A stretch of 64,000 nucleotides of DNA, taken from the NCBI RefSeq assembly GCF_014199595.1, contig NZ_JACHNX010000008.1:62001-126000 (forward strand). Reading direction: 5' to 3'. Source of the stretch: Sphingomonas yabuuchiae. GTDB lineage: Bacteria; Pseudomonadota; Alphaproteobacteria; Sphingomonadales; Sphingomonadaceae. Numbering within the stretch: position 1 is the first letter of the stretch; the number at the start of each line of letters is the position of its first letter. Position numbers and translations under genes: made by a program. Shown in pieces: positions 9,449-19,369 of this stretch. Below the pieces are notes generated by a model. The model searched no databases, was not told the origin of the DNA, and saw only the letters and a list, made by a program, of their open reading frames with translations.

Positions 9449-11527
9449 TTACAGCGCCTTCAACCGGATCGCCTGGCCGCCGCCCGGCGCGAGGGAGAGG
9501 GTCAACGTGTCGCCCTTCTTCACCCGCCTGGTCTCGAACGCGATCGAATGGCGCGCATCGGTGGCATAGGTCGCGCCGGGGCCATCCTTGTAAACCTGCG
9601 CCTCGTAACGCTTGCCCGGATCGAGGAAATCCAGCGTCACGGTCAGTTCCCGCGCATTCTCGTCGGTGATTGACCCGACATACCAGTCGCGGCTCTTGCG
9701 ATCCCGCCGCGCGAAGGTGACGTAATCGCCGACCTCGCCGTTCAGCACGCGGCTATCCTCCCAGTCCACCGGCACATCCGCGATGAAGCGGAAAGCCTGC
9801 GGGTATTTCGCATAATTCTCCGGCGTGTCGGCCGCCATCTGTACCGGCGAGTAGAGCACCACATAGAGCGCCAGCTGCTTGGCGATGGTCGACTGGATCG
9901 GGCTGTTGTCGCTGCCGGTCAGGCTGAGCACGCCCGGCGTGAAGTCCATCGGGCCTTCCAACATCCGGGTGAAGGCCAAGTTGACCTCATGCTCGGGCGG
10001 GTTCTTGCCCGGCCAGGCGTTATACTCCATCCCACGCGAGCCCTCGCGCGCCAGCCAGTTGGGATAGGTGCGGCGCAGGCCGGTGTCCTTGACCGGCTCG
10101 TGGCTGTCGATCGACACCTTGTATTTGGCGGCGGCCTGCAACACGCGGAGATGGTGGTTCACCATCCACTGGCTTTCATGCCATTCGCGGCTCACCGAGC
10201 CGTCTGCGTTCACCCGCTCGATCTGCCCGGCATCGGCGACATAGCCGGTCTTGACCACCCGCTCGCCATGATCGGCAGCAAATTTGAACGCCGGGTCGAA
10301 CTGGCTCTCATAATGGCTGACCGCGCCGCCGGTCTCGTGGTGGCCGATCAGCGAGACGCCCTTGGACTTGGCGTATGTCGCCAGCGCATCGGCATCGAAA
10401 TCCTCCGCCGGGGTCGCGAACTGCATCGCCGAGCCATTGCCCGCCCAGTCGCCGCCCCAGCCGATATTCCACCCCTCGACCAGCACGCCGGGAATGCCGT
10501 ATTTCGCGGCAAAGTCGATATAGGTCTTCACGTTCGCGGTGGTCGCACCGTGGCGAGGCCCGCGCGCCCAGCTCCATTCGCCCTTGATCATCTTCCACCA
10601 GACGCCGACGAACTTGCCGGGCTTGACCCAGGACACGTCGCCAAGCCTGTTGGGCTCGTTCAGGTTGAGCATCAGATGGCTCATGTAGAGCCCGCCCGCA
10701 TCCGGTGCGATCAGGAAGGTCCGCCACGGCGTCGTCCAGGCGCCGGTCTTCACCACCTTGGGCGCGCCCGAGCCGGGGGTGAGCACCGCCTTGAAGCTGT
10801 TCCCCTCGGTCTTCATCAGCCCCATGCTGGCATAGTCGACCAAGGCCGCCTCATGGATGGCGACATGGGTGCCGTCGTCCAGCTTCATCGTGATCGGCGT
10901 CGCCGCCGTGCCGACCGCCGTGATCGGCGTGCGGTTGTAGAGATATTCCTCGCGATTCCACAGGAAGGCGGGCTTCCACCACGCGGTGCCGCCTTGCGCG
11001 ATGTTGAACTCGGTCAGCTCCTCGGCGATGTTGGCCTTGGGCAAGGCCTGCTGCTCGGGAAATTCGTAGCGGAAGCCGACGCCGTCGTCCTGCACCCGGA
11101 ACACCACGTCATAGCGGCGGTGGAGCGCGCTCGACTCCATCAGGCGGACGCGCATCTCGCGGTGATTGTCGCGGATGGTACGCCATTCGCCCCAGGGCTG
11201 GGTCCAGCTGGTGTCCGACCTGGCGTGGGTGACCGCCTCGATCTTCAGGCCGCGTTCGATCTTGGGCGCGTCGGTGAACATCATGCCCAGCCGCGACGGT
11301 GCGACGATCGCCTTGCCGTTCCGCGCGATCATATAGACCGCGCGGCCGTCATTGTCGGTGGAGACCTGCACCGTGATCTTGCCGTCGGGCGATGTTTCGA
11401 CCGCATCGGGCTGGCCCGCAGGCTTGGCGAATTTGAACGTCTCGTTGACCGCCGGATCGGCGGGGCCGTTCTGGGCCTGTGCCGCACTGGCGATCAGGCC
11501 GAGGCCGATGGCAATGGTCGTCTTCAT
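9449..11527 (-). CDS. susB: glycoside hydrolase family 97 (SusB-like alpha-glucosidase)
   Basis: Secreted alpha-glucoside hydrolase, 692 aa, last gene of the minus-strand starch operon. Signal peptide MKTTIAIGLGLIASAAQAQ at the N-terminus. An N-terminal beta-sandwich (to about residue 280) is followed by a TIM-barrel with GH97 landmarks: WNIGWGGDW, LIGHHETGG and NPPEHEVNLAFTRMLEGPMD. The acidic residues in the latter two stretches are where catalytic and calcium ligands lie in characterised GH97 enzymes such as Bacteroides SusB, and the NPPEHE motif suggests the inverting alpha-glucosidase branch. Its start overlaps the upstream GH13 stop (ATGA). Confidence 0.92.
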   Translation of the reverse strand: MKTTIAIGLGLIASAAQAQNGPADPAVNETFKFAKPAGQPDAVETSPDGKITVQVSTDNDGRAVYMIARNGKAIVAPSRLGMMFTDAPKIERGLKIEAVTHARSDTSWTQPWGEWRTIRDNHREMRVRLMESSALHRRYDVVFRVQDDGVGFRYEFPEQQALPKANIAEELTEFNIAQGGTAWWKPAFLWNREEYLYNRTPITAVGTAATPITMKLDDGTHVAIHEAALVDYASMGLMKTEGNSFKAVLTPGSGAPKVVKTGAWTTPWRTFLIAPDAGGLYMSHLMLNLNEPNRLGDVSWVKPGKFVGVWWKMIKGEWSWARGPRHGATTANVKTYIDFAAKYGIPGVLVEGWNIGWGGDWAGNGSAMQFATPAEDFDADALATYAKSKGVSLIGHHETGGAVSHYESQFDPAFKFAADHGERVVKTGYVADAGQIERVNADGSVSREWHESQWMVNHHLRVLQAAAKYKVSIDSHEPVKDTGLRRTYPNWLAREGSRGMEYNAWPGKNPPEHEVNLAFTRMLEGPMDFTPGVLSLTGSDNSPIQSTIAKQLALYVVLYSPVQMAADTPENYAKYPQAFRFIADVPVDWEDSRVLNGEVGDYVTFARRDRKSRDWYVGSITDENARELTVTLDFLDPGKRYEAQVYKDGPGATYATDARHSIAFETRRVKKGDTLTLSLAPGGGQAIRLKAL

Positions 11528-13137
11528 GCAGTCATCTCCCGGATCGCCGCCCCGAACGCGCCCAAGCGTTCGTCGGCGGCGCTATTGATCTGGACCAGCA
11601 CCCGCTGCCCACGCGGCAGGGCAGGGGGCAGGGCCACGGGCGTGTCGCCCAGATTGAACAGGCAGAGCAGGCGCTGGTCGCCCTCACGCCGCTCAAAGGC
11701 GAGCAACTGATCATCGGCATGGAGCAGCGTCAGGTCGCCGACTGCCAGCGCAGGCGTTTCGGCCCGAAGGCGGACGAGGCGACGAGTGAGGTTCAGCAGC
11801 GAGTCCGGGTCACCGTCCTGACGGTTGACCGCGAGCGCGGCATGATCCGGCCCGACCGGCAGCCATGGCTCGGCGTCCGAGAAGCCGCCGTTAATGGCAT
11901 TGCTGCTCCACGGCATCGGCGTGCGCACGCCGTCGCGCGACAGGGTCAGCGGCCAATTGGCGATCGCTTCCGGATCGACCAGCCGCTCGAAGGGGACATC
12001 GACCTGGGTCAGGCCCAGCTCCTCACCCTGATAGACAAAGGCGTTGCCGCGAAGCGACAGCAGCAACAGCATCTTCATCCGCGCAAAGGCATCGCGGTGT
12101 TCGGGCGTCGCCCAGCGCGATACGGCGCGCGGCGCGTCATGATTCTCGAACGCCCAGCTCGGCCAGCCGACACCCGGCTCGGCGGGCCATTTCGCCACCG
12201 CTTCCGCGACAATGCGCGGGGTCAGCCGATCGGCATAGAGGAAGTCGAAGCCGTAAGCCGTATTCAGCCGGTGGTCCCCGGCGGTGAACAGCTTCATCTC
12301 GCGATCGGCCTCGTCGCCGCCGACCTCGGCCACGGTGAAGCGGTCGCCATACTTATCCAGCGTGGCGCGGATACGCTCCAGGAACGGGACGATGTCGGCG
12401 TGGCTCTGGTTATAGAGTTTCAACTGGAAGTCGAACGGGCGCGTGCGTGTCTTGCCGGTGTCGGGCGCGGGCGGGTTATCGCGCATCGTCGGCTCGTGCA
12501 TCATGAAGTTGATCGCGTCGAGCCGGAAGCCGTCCACCCCCCGGTCCAGCCAGAAGCGCGCCGTCGCCAGCAATTCAGCCTGTACCTCGGGGTGGTGGAC
12601 GTGAAGCTGCGGCTGCTCCTTCAGGAAATTGTGGAGATAATATTGCCCACGCCGGGCGTCCCAGGTCCAGGCGGGGCCGCCGAACACCGACTGCCAGTTG
12701 GAAGGCGGCGAACCATCGGGCTTGGCATCGGCCCAGACATACCAGTCGGCACGCTTGTTTGTGCGGCTCGACCGGCTTTCGGTAAACCAGGGATGCTCGT
12801 CGGAGGTGTGGCTGTACACCTGATCGATGACGACCTTCAGCCCCAGTTCGTGCGCCCGCTCCACCAGCGCGTCGAAATCAGCGAGCGTCCCAAAGATCGG
12901 ATCGACATCGCGGTAATCCGCCACGTCATAACCGAAATCCTTCATCGGCGAGGTGAAGAAGGGCGACAGCCAGATCGCATCCACGCCCAGGCTGGCGACA
13001 TGGTCCAGCCGCGCGGTAATGCCGGGCAGGTCGCCGATGCCGTCGCCATTGCTGTCGGCGAAGCTGCGCGGGTAGATTTGATAGATCACCGCGCCCTTCC
13101 ACCAGGGGCGCGCAGGCTTATGGGCAGTCTCGGTCAT
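11524..13137 (-). CDS. GH13 alpha-glucosidase
   Basis: Alpha-glucosidase of 537 aa (oligo-1,6-glucosidase / alpha-glucosidase branch of GH13). It has no signal peptide, so probably cleaves imported malto-oligosaccharides in the cytoplasm. The N-terminal WWKGAVIYQIYPRSF block, nucleophile Asp in GVDGFRLDAINF, acid/base Glu in FTVAEVGG and transition-state Asp in FENHDAPR are all present. A TTG one codon earlier is possible, but the ATG at 13137 makes the usual TGATG one-base overlap with the upstream amylase stop. Trehalose synthase or sucrose hydrolase activities cannot be excluded by eye. Confidence 0.93.
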   Translation of the reverse strand: MTETAHKPARPWWKGAVIYQIYPRSFADSNGDGIGDLPGITARLDHVASLGVDAIWLSPFFTSPMKDFGYDVADYRDVDPIFGTLADFDALVERAHELGLKVVIDQVYSHTSDEHPWFTESRSSRTNKRADWYVWADAKPDGSPPSNWQSVFGGPAWTWDARRGQYYLHNFLKEQPQLHVHHPEVQAELLATARFWLDRGVDGFRLDAINFMMHEPTMRDNPPAPDTGKTRTRPFDFQLKLYNQSHADIVPFLERIRATLDKYGDRFTVAEVGGDEADREMKLFTAGDHRLNTAYGFDFLYADRLTPRIVAEAVAKWPAEPGVGWPSWAFENHDAPRAVSRWATPEHRDAFARMKMLLLLSLRGNAFVYQGEELGLTQVDVPFERLVDPEAIANWPLTLSRDGVRTPMPWSSNAINGGFSDAEPWLPVGPDHAALAVNRQDGDPDSLLNLTRRLVRLRAETPALAVGDLTLLHADDQLLAFERREGDQRLLCLFNLGDTPVALPPALPRGQRVLVQINSAADERLGAFGAAIREMTA

Positions 13138-14930
13138 CAACGGCTCTCCGCCGCGCAGACGGCATAGCCGAAAGCGGGCAATTCCAACATCAGGCTCCCC
13201 GGCGCCGCGGCGGTCGGGGCACAGGTGCCGGCCATGGTGGTGAAACGTTGCGATGCCGTTTCAACCTGCACGGCCTGAGCAAGAGGCTTGGCCGAGGTGT
13301 TGAAGGCAATCACATATTCGCGCCCCGTGGCGGGATCGAAGCGCGACACCGCGAACAGGCCCGGCGCATCGCCGCGCGCGCGGATCACCTGCCGCCCCCG
13401 TGTCAGCGCCGGATTGGCGGTGCGCAGCCGGGCGAGGGTCGCGATCTCGCGATAGAGCGGGTGGCTGGGCACGAAGCTGTCGGTCGCGGTCGTCTTGGAC
13501 GTGCCGACCAGCCTGTTGTCATTGTAGCTGGCGACCTTGCTGGCGAACATGTCCTCACGCGCGTCCTGGTCGTTGCCGTCGCCTGCGAAACCCTGTTCGT
13601 CGCCCGAATAGATGGTCGGCACCCCGCGCAGGGTCAGCAGCATGGCATGGCCGAGTTCGACCCGCTTCAGGATTTCCTCGTCCGAAGCATCGGGGTTCGC
13701 GGCCCGCACGTCGCGCGCGAAGCGGCCATGGTCGTGATTGCCGAGAAAGGTCGGCAATATCTCCGCCGTCGCCTCGCCCTTGGCGTACAGCACATCGCCC
13801 TCAAACAGGTTGGACAACACGCGCGTCGGCTTGTTCTCGGCGACCGTCTGGATCACCGCGTTCATGAAGGCGAAGTCGAGGACCGCCGGATAATCGGCGA
13901 TCTTGGTCCACCGGGCCAGCGCACCCGGCTCCATCCCCGCCGTCACCTCGCCGAAGATATGGAAGTTCGGAATGCCCTTGGCCTTGGCACGGTCCAGCAT
14001 GGCGGGGACGAAACTGCGCCAGAACTCCGGGTTCACATGCTTGGCGGTGTCGATGCGAAAGCCGTCGATGCCGAACCGGTCGATCCAGCTGCCGTAAATG
14101 TCGATCATGCCCGCAATGACGCGCGGATTTTCGGTGTAGAGATCATCCAGTCCCGAAAAGTCGCCGGTGGTCGAGCTTTCATCCTCGAAGCTCGTATTAC
14201 CGCGATTGTGATAATAGATGGGGTCGTTGAGCCAGGCGGGGGTCTTGGCGTTCTTCTCGGCTGCGGGCACATAGGGGGTGTAGGCGTAGTTCGGGTCGGT
14301 CAGCTTCGCGAAGTTCGCCGCCGTCTGCACATCGTCACCCAGAAATCCCGGATTGATCGCCGCGCCCTTCACGCCGCCGCGCCGCTGATAGGGGTAGGTC
14401 GCACGGTCGCGATACGGGCAGAGCGAGCCCTCGGCGCATTCGCGATACTGGATCACGTCCGCCGTATGGTTGACGATGATGTCCATATAGACCTTCATCC
14501 CCCGGCCATGCGCCGCCGCGATGGAGGCGCGCAGGTCCGCCTCTGTCCCAAGATGCGGGTCGACCGTGGTGAAGTCAGTGATCCAATAGCCGTGATAGCC
14601 CGCGCTTTCCTGGCCCTTGGCGCCCTGCACGGCCTTGTTCTTGAAGATCGGCCCCAGCCAGATCGCGGTCGCGCCCAGCCCCTGAATATAGTCGAGCCGC
14701 TTGGTCAGCCCCTTCAGGTCGCCGCCATGGTAGAAGCCCTTGTGCGTCGGATCGAAGCCGGTGGTCAGCGGCCCGCCCTTCAACCCGCCGCGATCATTGG
14801 CGGTGTCGCCATTCTCGAACCGGTCGGGCAGGACGAAATAGATCACCTCGTCCTGCGGCAGGCGCTGGCGGTAATCCTGTGCGGCGAGCGGCGTGGCGGT
14901 CGCGAGGAGCGCGAGCAGCAGCGTCTTCAT
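13137..14930 (-). CDS. exported GH13 alpha-amylase / neopullulanase-like (SusA-like)
   Basis: Exported GH13 hydrolase, 597 aa, that would cut starch oligomers in the periplasm or at the surface. Signal peptide MKTLLLALLATATPLAAQ. The catalytic triad sits in FGIDGFRIDTAKHV (Asp), FHIFGEVTAG (Glu) and FLGNHDHGRF (Asp). The C-terminus ends in a beta-sandwich domain including the Cys pair GTCAPTA and YAVCAAE. A start ten codons further upstream would put charged residues before the signal peptide; the ATG at 14930 gives an ATGA overlap with the halogenase-like gene and is preferred. Third or fourth gene of the starch operon. Confidence 0.92.
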   Translation of the reverse strand: MKTLLLALLATATPLAAQDYRQRLPQDEVIYFVLPDRFENGDTANDRGGLKGGPLTTGFDPTHKGFYHGGDLKGLTKRLDYIQGLGATAIWLGPIFKNKAVQGAKGQESAGYHGYWITDFTTVDPHLGTEADLRASIAAAHGRGMKVYMDIIVNHTADVIQYRECAEGSLCPYRDRATYPYQRRGGVKGAAINPGFLGDDVQTAANFAKLTDPNYAYTPYVPAAEKNAKTPAWLNDPIYYHNRGNTSFEDESSTTGDFSGLDDLYTENPRVIAGMIDIYGSWIDRFGIDGFRIDTAKHVNPEFWRSFVPAMLDRAKAKGIPNFHIFGEVTAGMEPGALARWTKIADYPAVLDFAFMNAVIQTVAENKPTRVLSNLFEGDVLYAKGEATAEILPTFLGNHDHGRFARDVRAANPDASDEEILKRVELGHAMLLTLRGVPTIYSGDEQGFAGDGNDQDAREDMFASKVASYNDNRLVGTSKTTATDSFVPSHPLYREIATLARLRTANPALTRGRQVIRARGDAPGLFAVSRFDPATGREYVIAFNTSAKPLAQAVQVETASQRFTTMAGTCAPTAAAPGSLMLELPAFGYAVCAAESR

Positions 14931-16453
14931 GCAAAAACCTTTGGGGCAGGGGCGGCGCAATGCGCGGCGAGGAAGGCGTCGTGCGTCGGTAGCCGGGCGG
15001 CCACCTGCGCGGCGTGACGCCGGGTGAGGCTGAGAAAATCGTCGAGCTCGTCCGCCGACAGCGTATCGGCGAGCGCATGATGTCCGGCCGGCATGATGCC
15101 CTGTCCGATCATCACCTGCACCCAGGCGGGTTCGGCGAAGAGTTCCTCGCCCTCCCGACGGAACCGACCGTTCGCGCGAAACAACGCGATCCGGGCGGCC
15201 AGGCTATCGGGCAGGGGCACCGCCCGCCGCTCGGTCCAGAAGGGCTCGGGGCGGGTATTGGCGTGGTAATGCAGGATCAGGAAATCGCGGATCGCCAGCC
15301 ACTCGGCCGCCGTCTCGCGATTATAGGCTTCGATCTCGATCGCTGGCGGGATCGTCCCCGGCCAATAGTCGAGCAGCCGCGCGATGCCCGACTGGATGAG
15401 GTGGATGCTGGTCGACTCCAGCGGTTCCAGAAATCCCGCCGCCAGACCGAGTGCGACGCAGTTCCCAACCCAGGCGCGCCGCCGCCGTCCGGGGGAGAAG
15501 CGCAAGCAGCGCGGCTCGCCCATCGCCTTGCCGTTCAGCGCGGTCAGCAGGCGATCGGCGGCTTCGTCGTCCGAGAGATGGCGGCTGTCATAGACCAGGC
15601 CATTGCCGGTGCGGTACTGAAGCGGAATGCGCCAGCGCCAGCCTGCGCCATGTGCGATCGCGCGGGTATAGGGGGGCAGGGGGCTGGTCCGCTCGCCCGC
15701 CACCGCCAGCGCGCGGTCGCAGGGGAGTAGCTCGGACCAGTCGTCGAACGGCTCGGCCAGCGTCTCGCCGATCAGCAGCGCACGGAAACCCGTGCAGTCG
15801 ATGAATAGGTCGCCCGCATGGGCCTGACCGCCGTCGAGCACGACATGGTCGACCCGCCCGCCCGTCTCGCGCGCGACCGAGGCGATGCGCCCCTCCACCC
15901 GTACCACGCCCGCTGCCTCCGCATGACGGCGAAGCAGCGCGGCATAGAGGCTGGCGTCGAAATGATAGGCCCAGGCCAGGCCGCTCGGCAAGTCGGGACG
16001 GCCGGGATCGGGGGCGAAACGGCCCGCCATGGCGGCTTGCGCGCTCGGCATATGGCCCCAGAGCGAGGCCGGGTTCGCCGCCCCGCCGCCGCGCAGCCAG
16101 TAATGATGGAAGGGGACGAGGCCCAGGCCACGCCCGATGCTGCCAAAGGCATGAAGATAGCCGCTGCCTTCGCCCGACCAGCCCTCGAACCGGATACCCA
16201 GCTTGAAGCTGCCGTTCGTCGCGCGGAGGAACTCGGCCTCGTCCAGCCCCAGCATCTGGTTGAACAGGCGGATACCGGGAATGGTGGCCTCACCGACACC
16301 TACCGTTCCGATCGCGTCGGATTCGATCAGGGTGATGCGGGTGGACGCTGGTGCGAACCGGGCAAGGGCCGCTGCCGCCATCCAACCGGCCGTGCCGCCG
16401 CCGACGATCACGACCCGTTGAGCGATATGATCTGCGGAAGGGGCGGCGTCCAT
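14927..16453 (-). CDS. tryptophan halogenase family flavoprotein
   Basis: FADH2-dependent halogenase-like protein of 508 aa. It shows the FAD-binding VVIVGGGTAGWMAA at residues 14-27, the GVGEATIP segment, the position of the catalytic Lys (Lys84 in GSFKLGIRFEGW), the halogenase fingerprint WxWxIP (WRWRIP) and the conserved Glu in EPLESTSIHL. All key residues for hypohalite chemistry are therefore kept. A partner flavin reductase is not in the window. It sits between a TonB receptor and amylases, a position common in Caulobacterales, Xanthomonadales and sphingomonads but unexplained. The ATG at 16453 has GAG seven bases upstream; a GTG at 16465 is an alternative. Confidence 0.88.
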   Translation of the reverse strand: MDAAPSADHIAQRVVIVGGGTAGWMAAAALARFAPASTRITLIESDAIGTVGVGEATIPGIRLFNQMLGLDEAEFLRATNGSFKLGIRFEGWSGEGSGYLHAFGSIGRGLGLVPFHHYWLRGGGAANPASLWGHMPSAQAAMAGRFAPDPGRPDLPSGLAWAYHFDASLYAALLRRHAEAAGVVRVEGRIASVARETGGRVDHVVLDGGQAHAGDLFIDCTGFRALLIGETLAEPFDDWSELLPCDRALAVAGERTSPLPPYTRAIAHGAGWRWRIPLQYRTGNGLVYDSRHLSDDEAADRLLTALNGKAMGEPRCLRFSPGRRRRAWVGNCVALGLAAGFLEPLESTSIHLIQSGIARLLDYWPGTIPPAIEIEAYNRETAAEWLAIRDFLILHYHANTRPEPFWTERRAVPLPDSLAARIALFRANGRFRREGEELFAEPAWVQVMIGQGIMPAGHHALADTLSADELDDFLSLTRRHAAQVAARLPTHDAFLAAHCAAPAPKVFA

Positions 16454-16507
16454 GCGGCGTCTCACGAAACCCGCGCCGACCGTTTGACCGGCGCGGGGGT
16501 AGGGGCA

Positions 16508-19255
16508 TCAGAAGCGATAGGTAAACCCGGCCAGGAACCGGCGGCCATAGCTCTGATAGTCGATCACCTCGTCACGGCGACCGGCATTGGTGGTGACGAA
16601 CGGGGTGTCGGTCAGGTTCTGGCCCTGCACGAAGATCGACAGGCCCTTGAACGTGCCCTCTTGGAAGTCATAGCCGATCTGGCCGTCGACGATGGTCTCG
16701 TCGATTGCGCGGCGGCGGACACGGTTGGCACCGAAGCCCGACAGCTCACCTACGAAGGTCGAGCGGTAACGGACCGAGCCACGGATGTTCAGGCCCCACT
16801 TCTCGAAAAAGGCGGTGCCGTTCGCCACCCAGCGGGAATAGCCGGGAATGTCCTCGGGCTCGCCACCGGGCGTCGGGGTGATCTCGGTCTTGGTGTAGGA
16901 CCCGCCGCCGGTCAGGCCGAAGCCGTCGAGGAAGCCGACCAGCTGACCCAGCGGCAGCGTGCCCGCCAGCTCGACGCCGTAGATCTTGCCGCCGGTGCCG
17001 TTGATCGGGCGGGTGATGCGCCCTTGCGTCGGGATGCCCGCGGGCAGCGAGGCAGGCAGGGGTAGGCCGGTATAGTCGTAAGGCTGCTCAAGATTGTAAA
17101 CGAAGCTCTTGAGATCCTTGTAGAAGCCTTGTGCCGCCAGATAGCCGCGCGTGCCGAAATATTTCTCCACAGTCACGTCGAACGAGTTCGAGCGGATCGG
17201 GCGCAGATACGGATTGCCGCCATTGCCCGAGATCAGGCCCTGCTGCGCATCGAAGCCATAGGACAGGGCGACGCGCATATCGTCGAAGCGTGGCCGCATC
17301 ATCTGGCGCGCGGCGGCGACGCGGAACACCCAGTCGGTCGGCAGGCGCAGCGAAAGGTTGGCGCTGGGCAGGATGTCCCAATAATCGTCGCCTTGCGCGA
17401 TGTTGGTATAGCCGGTGCCGTTATAGATCAGCCCGCGCGACTTCTGCTCGGTGCCGACCGCCTGCACGCCGATATTGCCGGTCAGCTCGGCCGCGCCCAG
17501 CTGCGCCTTCAGGTCCGCCTGGAGATAGGCGGTCATCAGATGCTCGGTGGTGGTGTACGCCTTGGCGGGCACGTCGGGGCTGGTGTTCGGGGTCAGCACG
17601 ATCACGCCACCCGCGAGCAGCGCGCGCGGATCATAGCTGAGCATCGGCCCCAGACCCAGATAGGTCAGGTCGGTCGGCGTCTGTCGATATTGCTGGGGCA
17701 GCGGGGCGATGGTCGCACCGTTCGGCAGGGTGACGAACGACTCGTTGGGCGCCAGCGACTTGGCGTGATCGGTATAATTCAGGCCGAAGCGAAGCGCGCT
17801 GACGATCGGCGTCTCGACCTGGCGTTCGATCTCGACCCGGTATTGCTTGATCTCGTCGCGGATCTGGCGGTCGTTGAAATAGCCCGCCTGCCGCGTCGAG
17901 CCGCCCCAGCCCAGCGGATCGGTCAGCTGGATCAGGTTGGGGTCGGAATAGTTGAGCGTCGGCTGGAATACGGTGCCGTTGCGCCCCGTGGTGAAACCGA
18001 TCGTGTCGGTCGCGCCGACGCCCTGGCGATAGCCGGTGCCGCTATAGGTCTCGAGCGTGATCTCGTCGCGATCGGTCTTGGAATAGCTGAGGTCGATGAA
18101 CGCGCTCCAGCCGTCATCGCCCTTATATTTGCCGTTGTAACCGAACGAATAGAGCTTGGCCTTGCGCTGGAACGAGTCGTTGCGGACGACGCCCTCAACG
18201 CGGTTGAACGTGCCCGAGGTGACGAGGCCGTTATTGACCACCGCATTGGTCAGCGACGTGCCCGAACCCCATTGCAGCGGCAGTTCGATACCGCGCTTGA
18301 TCTGGTCGTCGTCGAAGTCGGAATAGAAGCCGTCCAGCGTGCTGGTGAAACTGTCGCTCATCCGCCACTGTACCGTGCCCGATAGGCCGAGCCGCTTGAG
18401 CGTGGTCGAGGTGACGTAGGATTTCGAACCGCCGATGACGTCGACCGGCTGGCCGCCGACCGTCGTCTGCGCATAGCCCCAGGCATTGCCTTCCTGAATC
18501 TGGTACGGTTCGTTCAGATAGCTGGCCGACAGAGCGACGCCGATCGTGTCGTCGGCGAACTGGTCGACATAGGTTGCGCTGGCGCGGTAACCGAAGTCCT
18601 TCGAACCCGCATTCAGCTTGCCGATATCGGCATAGGTGCCGCGCGCGCCGACCGAGATCACGCGCTTGCCGTAATCGAGCGGACGGATGGTCTTCAGATC
18701 GACGGTGCCCGACAGGCCCTGGCCGATCAGCCCGGCATTGGCGGTCTTGTAGATCAGGACCTGATTGACGACTTCGGCCGGATACTGGTCATATTCGACG
18801 GCGCGGTTGTCGCCGGTCGACGTCTGCTCGCGGCCGTTCAACAGCGTGGTCGAGAAGTCGGGGGCGAAGCCGCGGATCGAAATGGCGTTGGAGCGCCCGT
18901 TGACCCGCTGCGACGTGACGCCGGGCAGGCGGGCGATGGACTCGGCGATCGAGGCGTCGGGCAGCTTGCCGATATCCTCGGCCGAGACGGACTCGACGAC
19001 CAGATCGCGGTTCTTCTTTTCCGCGACGGCGTTTTCCAGCGCGGCGCGGAAGCCGGTGACGACGATATCGCCCGGTTCGGAATCCGCCTGCGCCTGCTCG
19101 GCGGCGGTGTCGGTCTGGGCATTGGTGGCGGGCGTGGGCACGACCGCGACGCTTTGCGCGAAGACCGGTGCGGCCACGATCATGGCCAGCGTGCTGACCC
19201 CGAGCTTCAGGAACGAGCGCGCGGCATCGGCCGGCGCCACAGGGCGAACCGTCAT
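16508..19255 (-). CDS. TonB-dependent outer-membrane receptor (malto-oligosaccharide type)
   Basis: Outer-membrane active transporter, 915 aa, probably for malto-oligosaccharides. A long signal peptide ends near FAQS (about residue 34). A TonB box-like stretch GDIVVTGFRAALENA follows, then the plug (DIGKLPDASIAESIARLPGVT, ISIRGFAPDFSTTLLNGRE) and a beta-barrel ending in the aromatic FLAGFTYRF. This is the Caulobacter MalA / Xanthomonas type of carbohydrate receptor. The ATG at 19255 is preceded by GGAGGGG seven bases upstream; the longer in-frame start at 19282 has no such site. First gene of the five-gene starch operon, divergent from lacI, which probably represses it. Confidence 0.95.
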   Translation of the reverse strand: MTVRPVAPADAARSFLKLGVSTLAMIVAAPVFAQSVAVVPTPATNAQTDTAAEQAQADSEPGDIVVTGFRAALENAVAEKKNRDLVVESVSAEDIGKLPDASIAESIARLPGVTSQRVNGRSNAISIRGFAPDFSTTLLNGREQTSTGDNRAVEYDQYPAEVVNQVLIYKTANAGLIGQGLSGTVDLKTIRPLDYGKRVISVGARGTYADIGKLNAGSKDFGYRASATYVDQFADDTIGVALSASYLNEPYQIQEGNAWGYAQTTVGGQPVDVIGGSKSYVTSTTLKRLGLSGTVQWRMSDSFTSTLDGFYSDFDDDQIKRGIELPLQWGSGTSLTNAVVNNGLVTSGTFNRVEGVVRNDSFQRKAKLYSFGYNGKYKGDDGWSAFIDLSYSKTDRDEITLETYSGTGYRQGVGATDTIGFTTGRNGTVFQPTLNYSDPNLIQLTDPLGWGGSTRQAGYFNDRQIRDEIKQYRVEIERQVETPIVSALRFGLNYTDHAKSLAPNESFVTLPNGATIAPLPQQYRQTPTDLTYLGLGPMLSYDPRALLAGGVIVLTPNTSPDVPAKAYTTTEHLMTAYLQADLKAQLGAAELTGNIGVQAVGTEQKSRGLIYNGTGYTNIAQGDDYWDILPSANLSLRLPTDWVFRVAAARQMMRPRFDDMRVALSYGFDAQQGLISGNGGNPYLRPIRSNSFDVTVEKYFGTRGYLAAQGFYKDLKSFVYNLEQPYDYTGLPLPASLPAGIPTQGRITRPINGTGGKIYGVELAGTLPLGQLVGFLDGFGLTGGGSYTKTEITPTPGGEPEDIPGYSRWVANGTAFFEKWGLNIRGSVRYRSTFVGELSGFGANRVRRRAIDETIVDGQIGYDFQEGTFKGLSIFVQGQNLTDTPFVTTNAGRRDEVIDYQSYGRRFLAGFTYRF

Positions 19256-19346
19256 GAAATCCCCTCCAGGAAACCCCGTCATCGTTCAAAGGACGGGTAT
19301 GGTTGTTGCCCCTCCTGTGAAATGCCGCGCGATGAAAAGGAATAAT

Positions 19347-19369
19347 GCCGCATACGTATTCAATGCGGC
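19347..19369. promoter_or_regulatory. candidate LacI-family operator in divergent promoter
   Basis: Inverted repeat GCCGCAT - nine bases - ATGCGGC, with a perfect ATACGTAT palindrome (central CG, as LacI-family sites usually have) inside at 19352-19359. It lies in the 205-base region between the TonB receptor (minus) and the LacI gene (plus), about 90 bases upstream of each start. Good position for a shared operator; binding is inferred. Confidence 0.5.
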
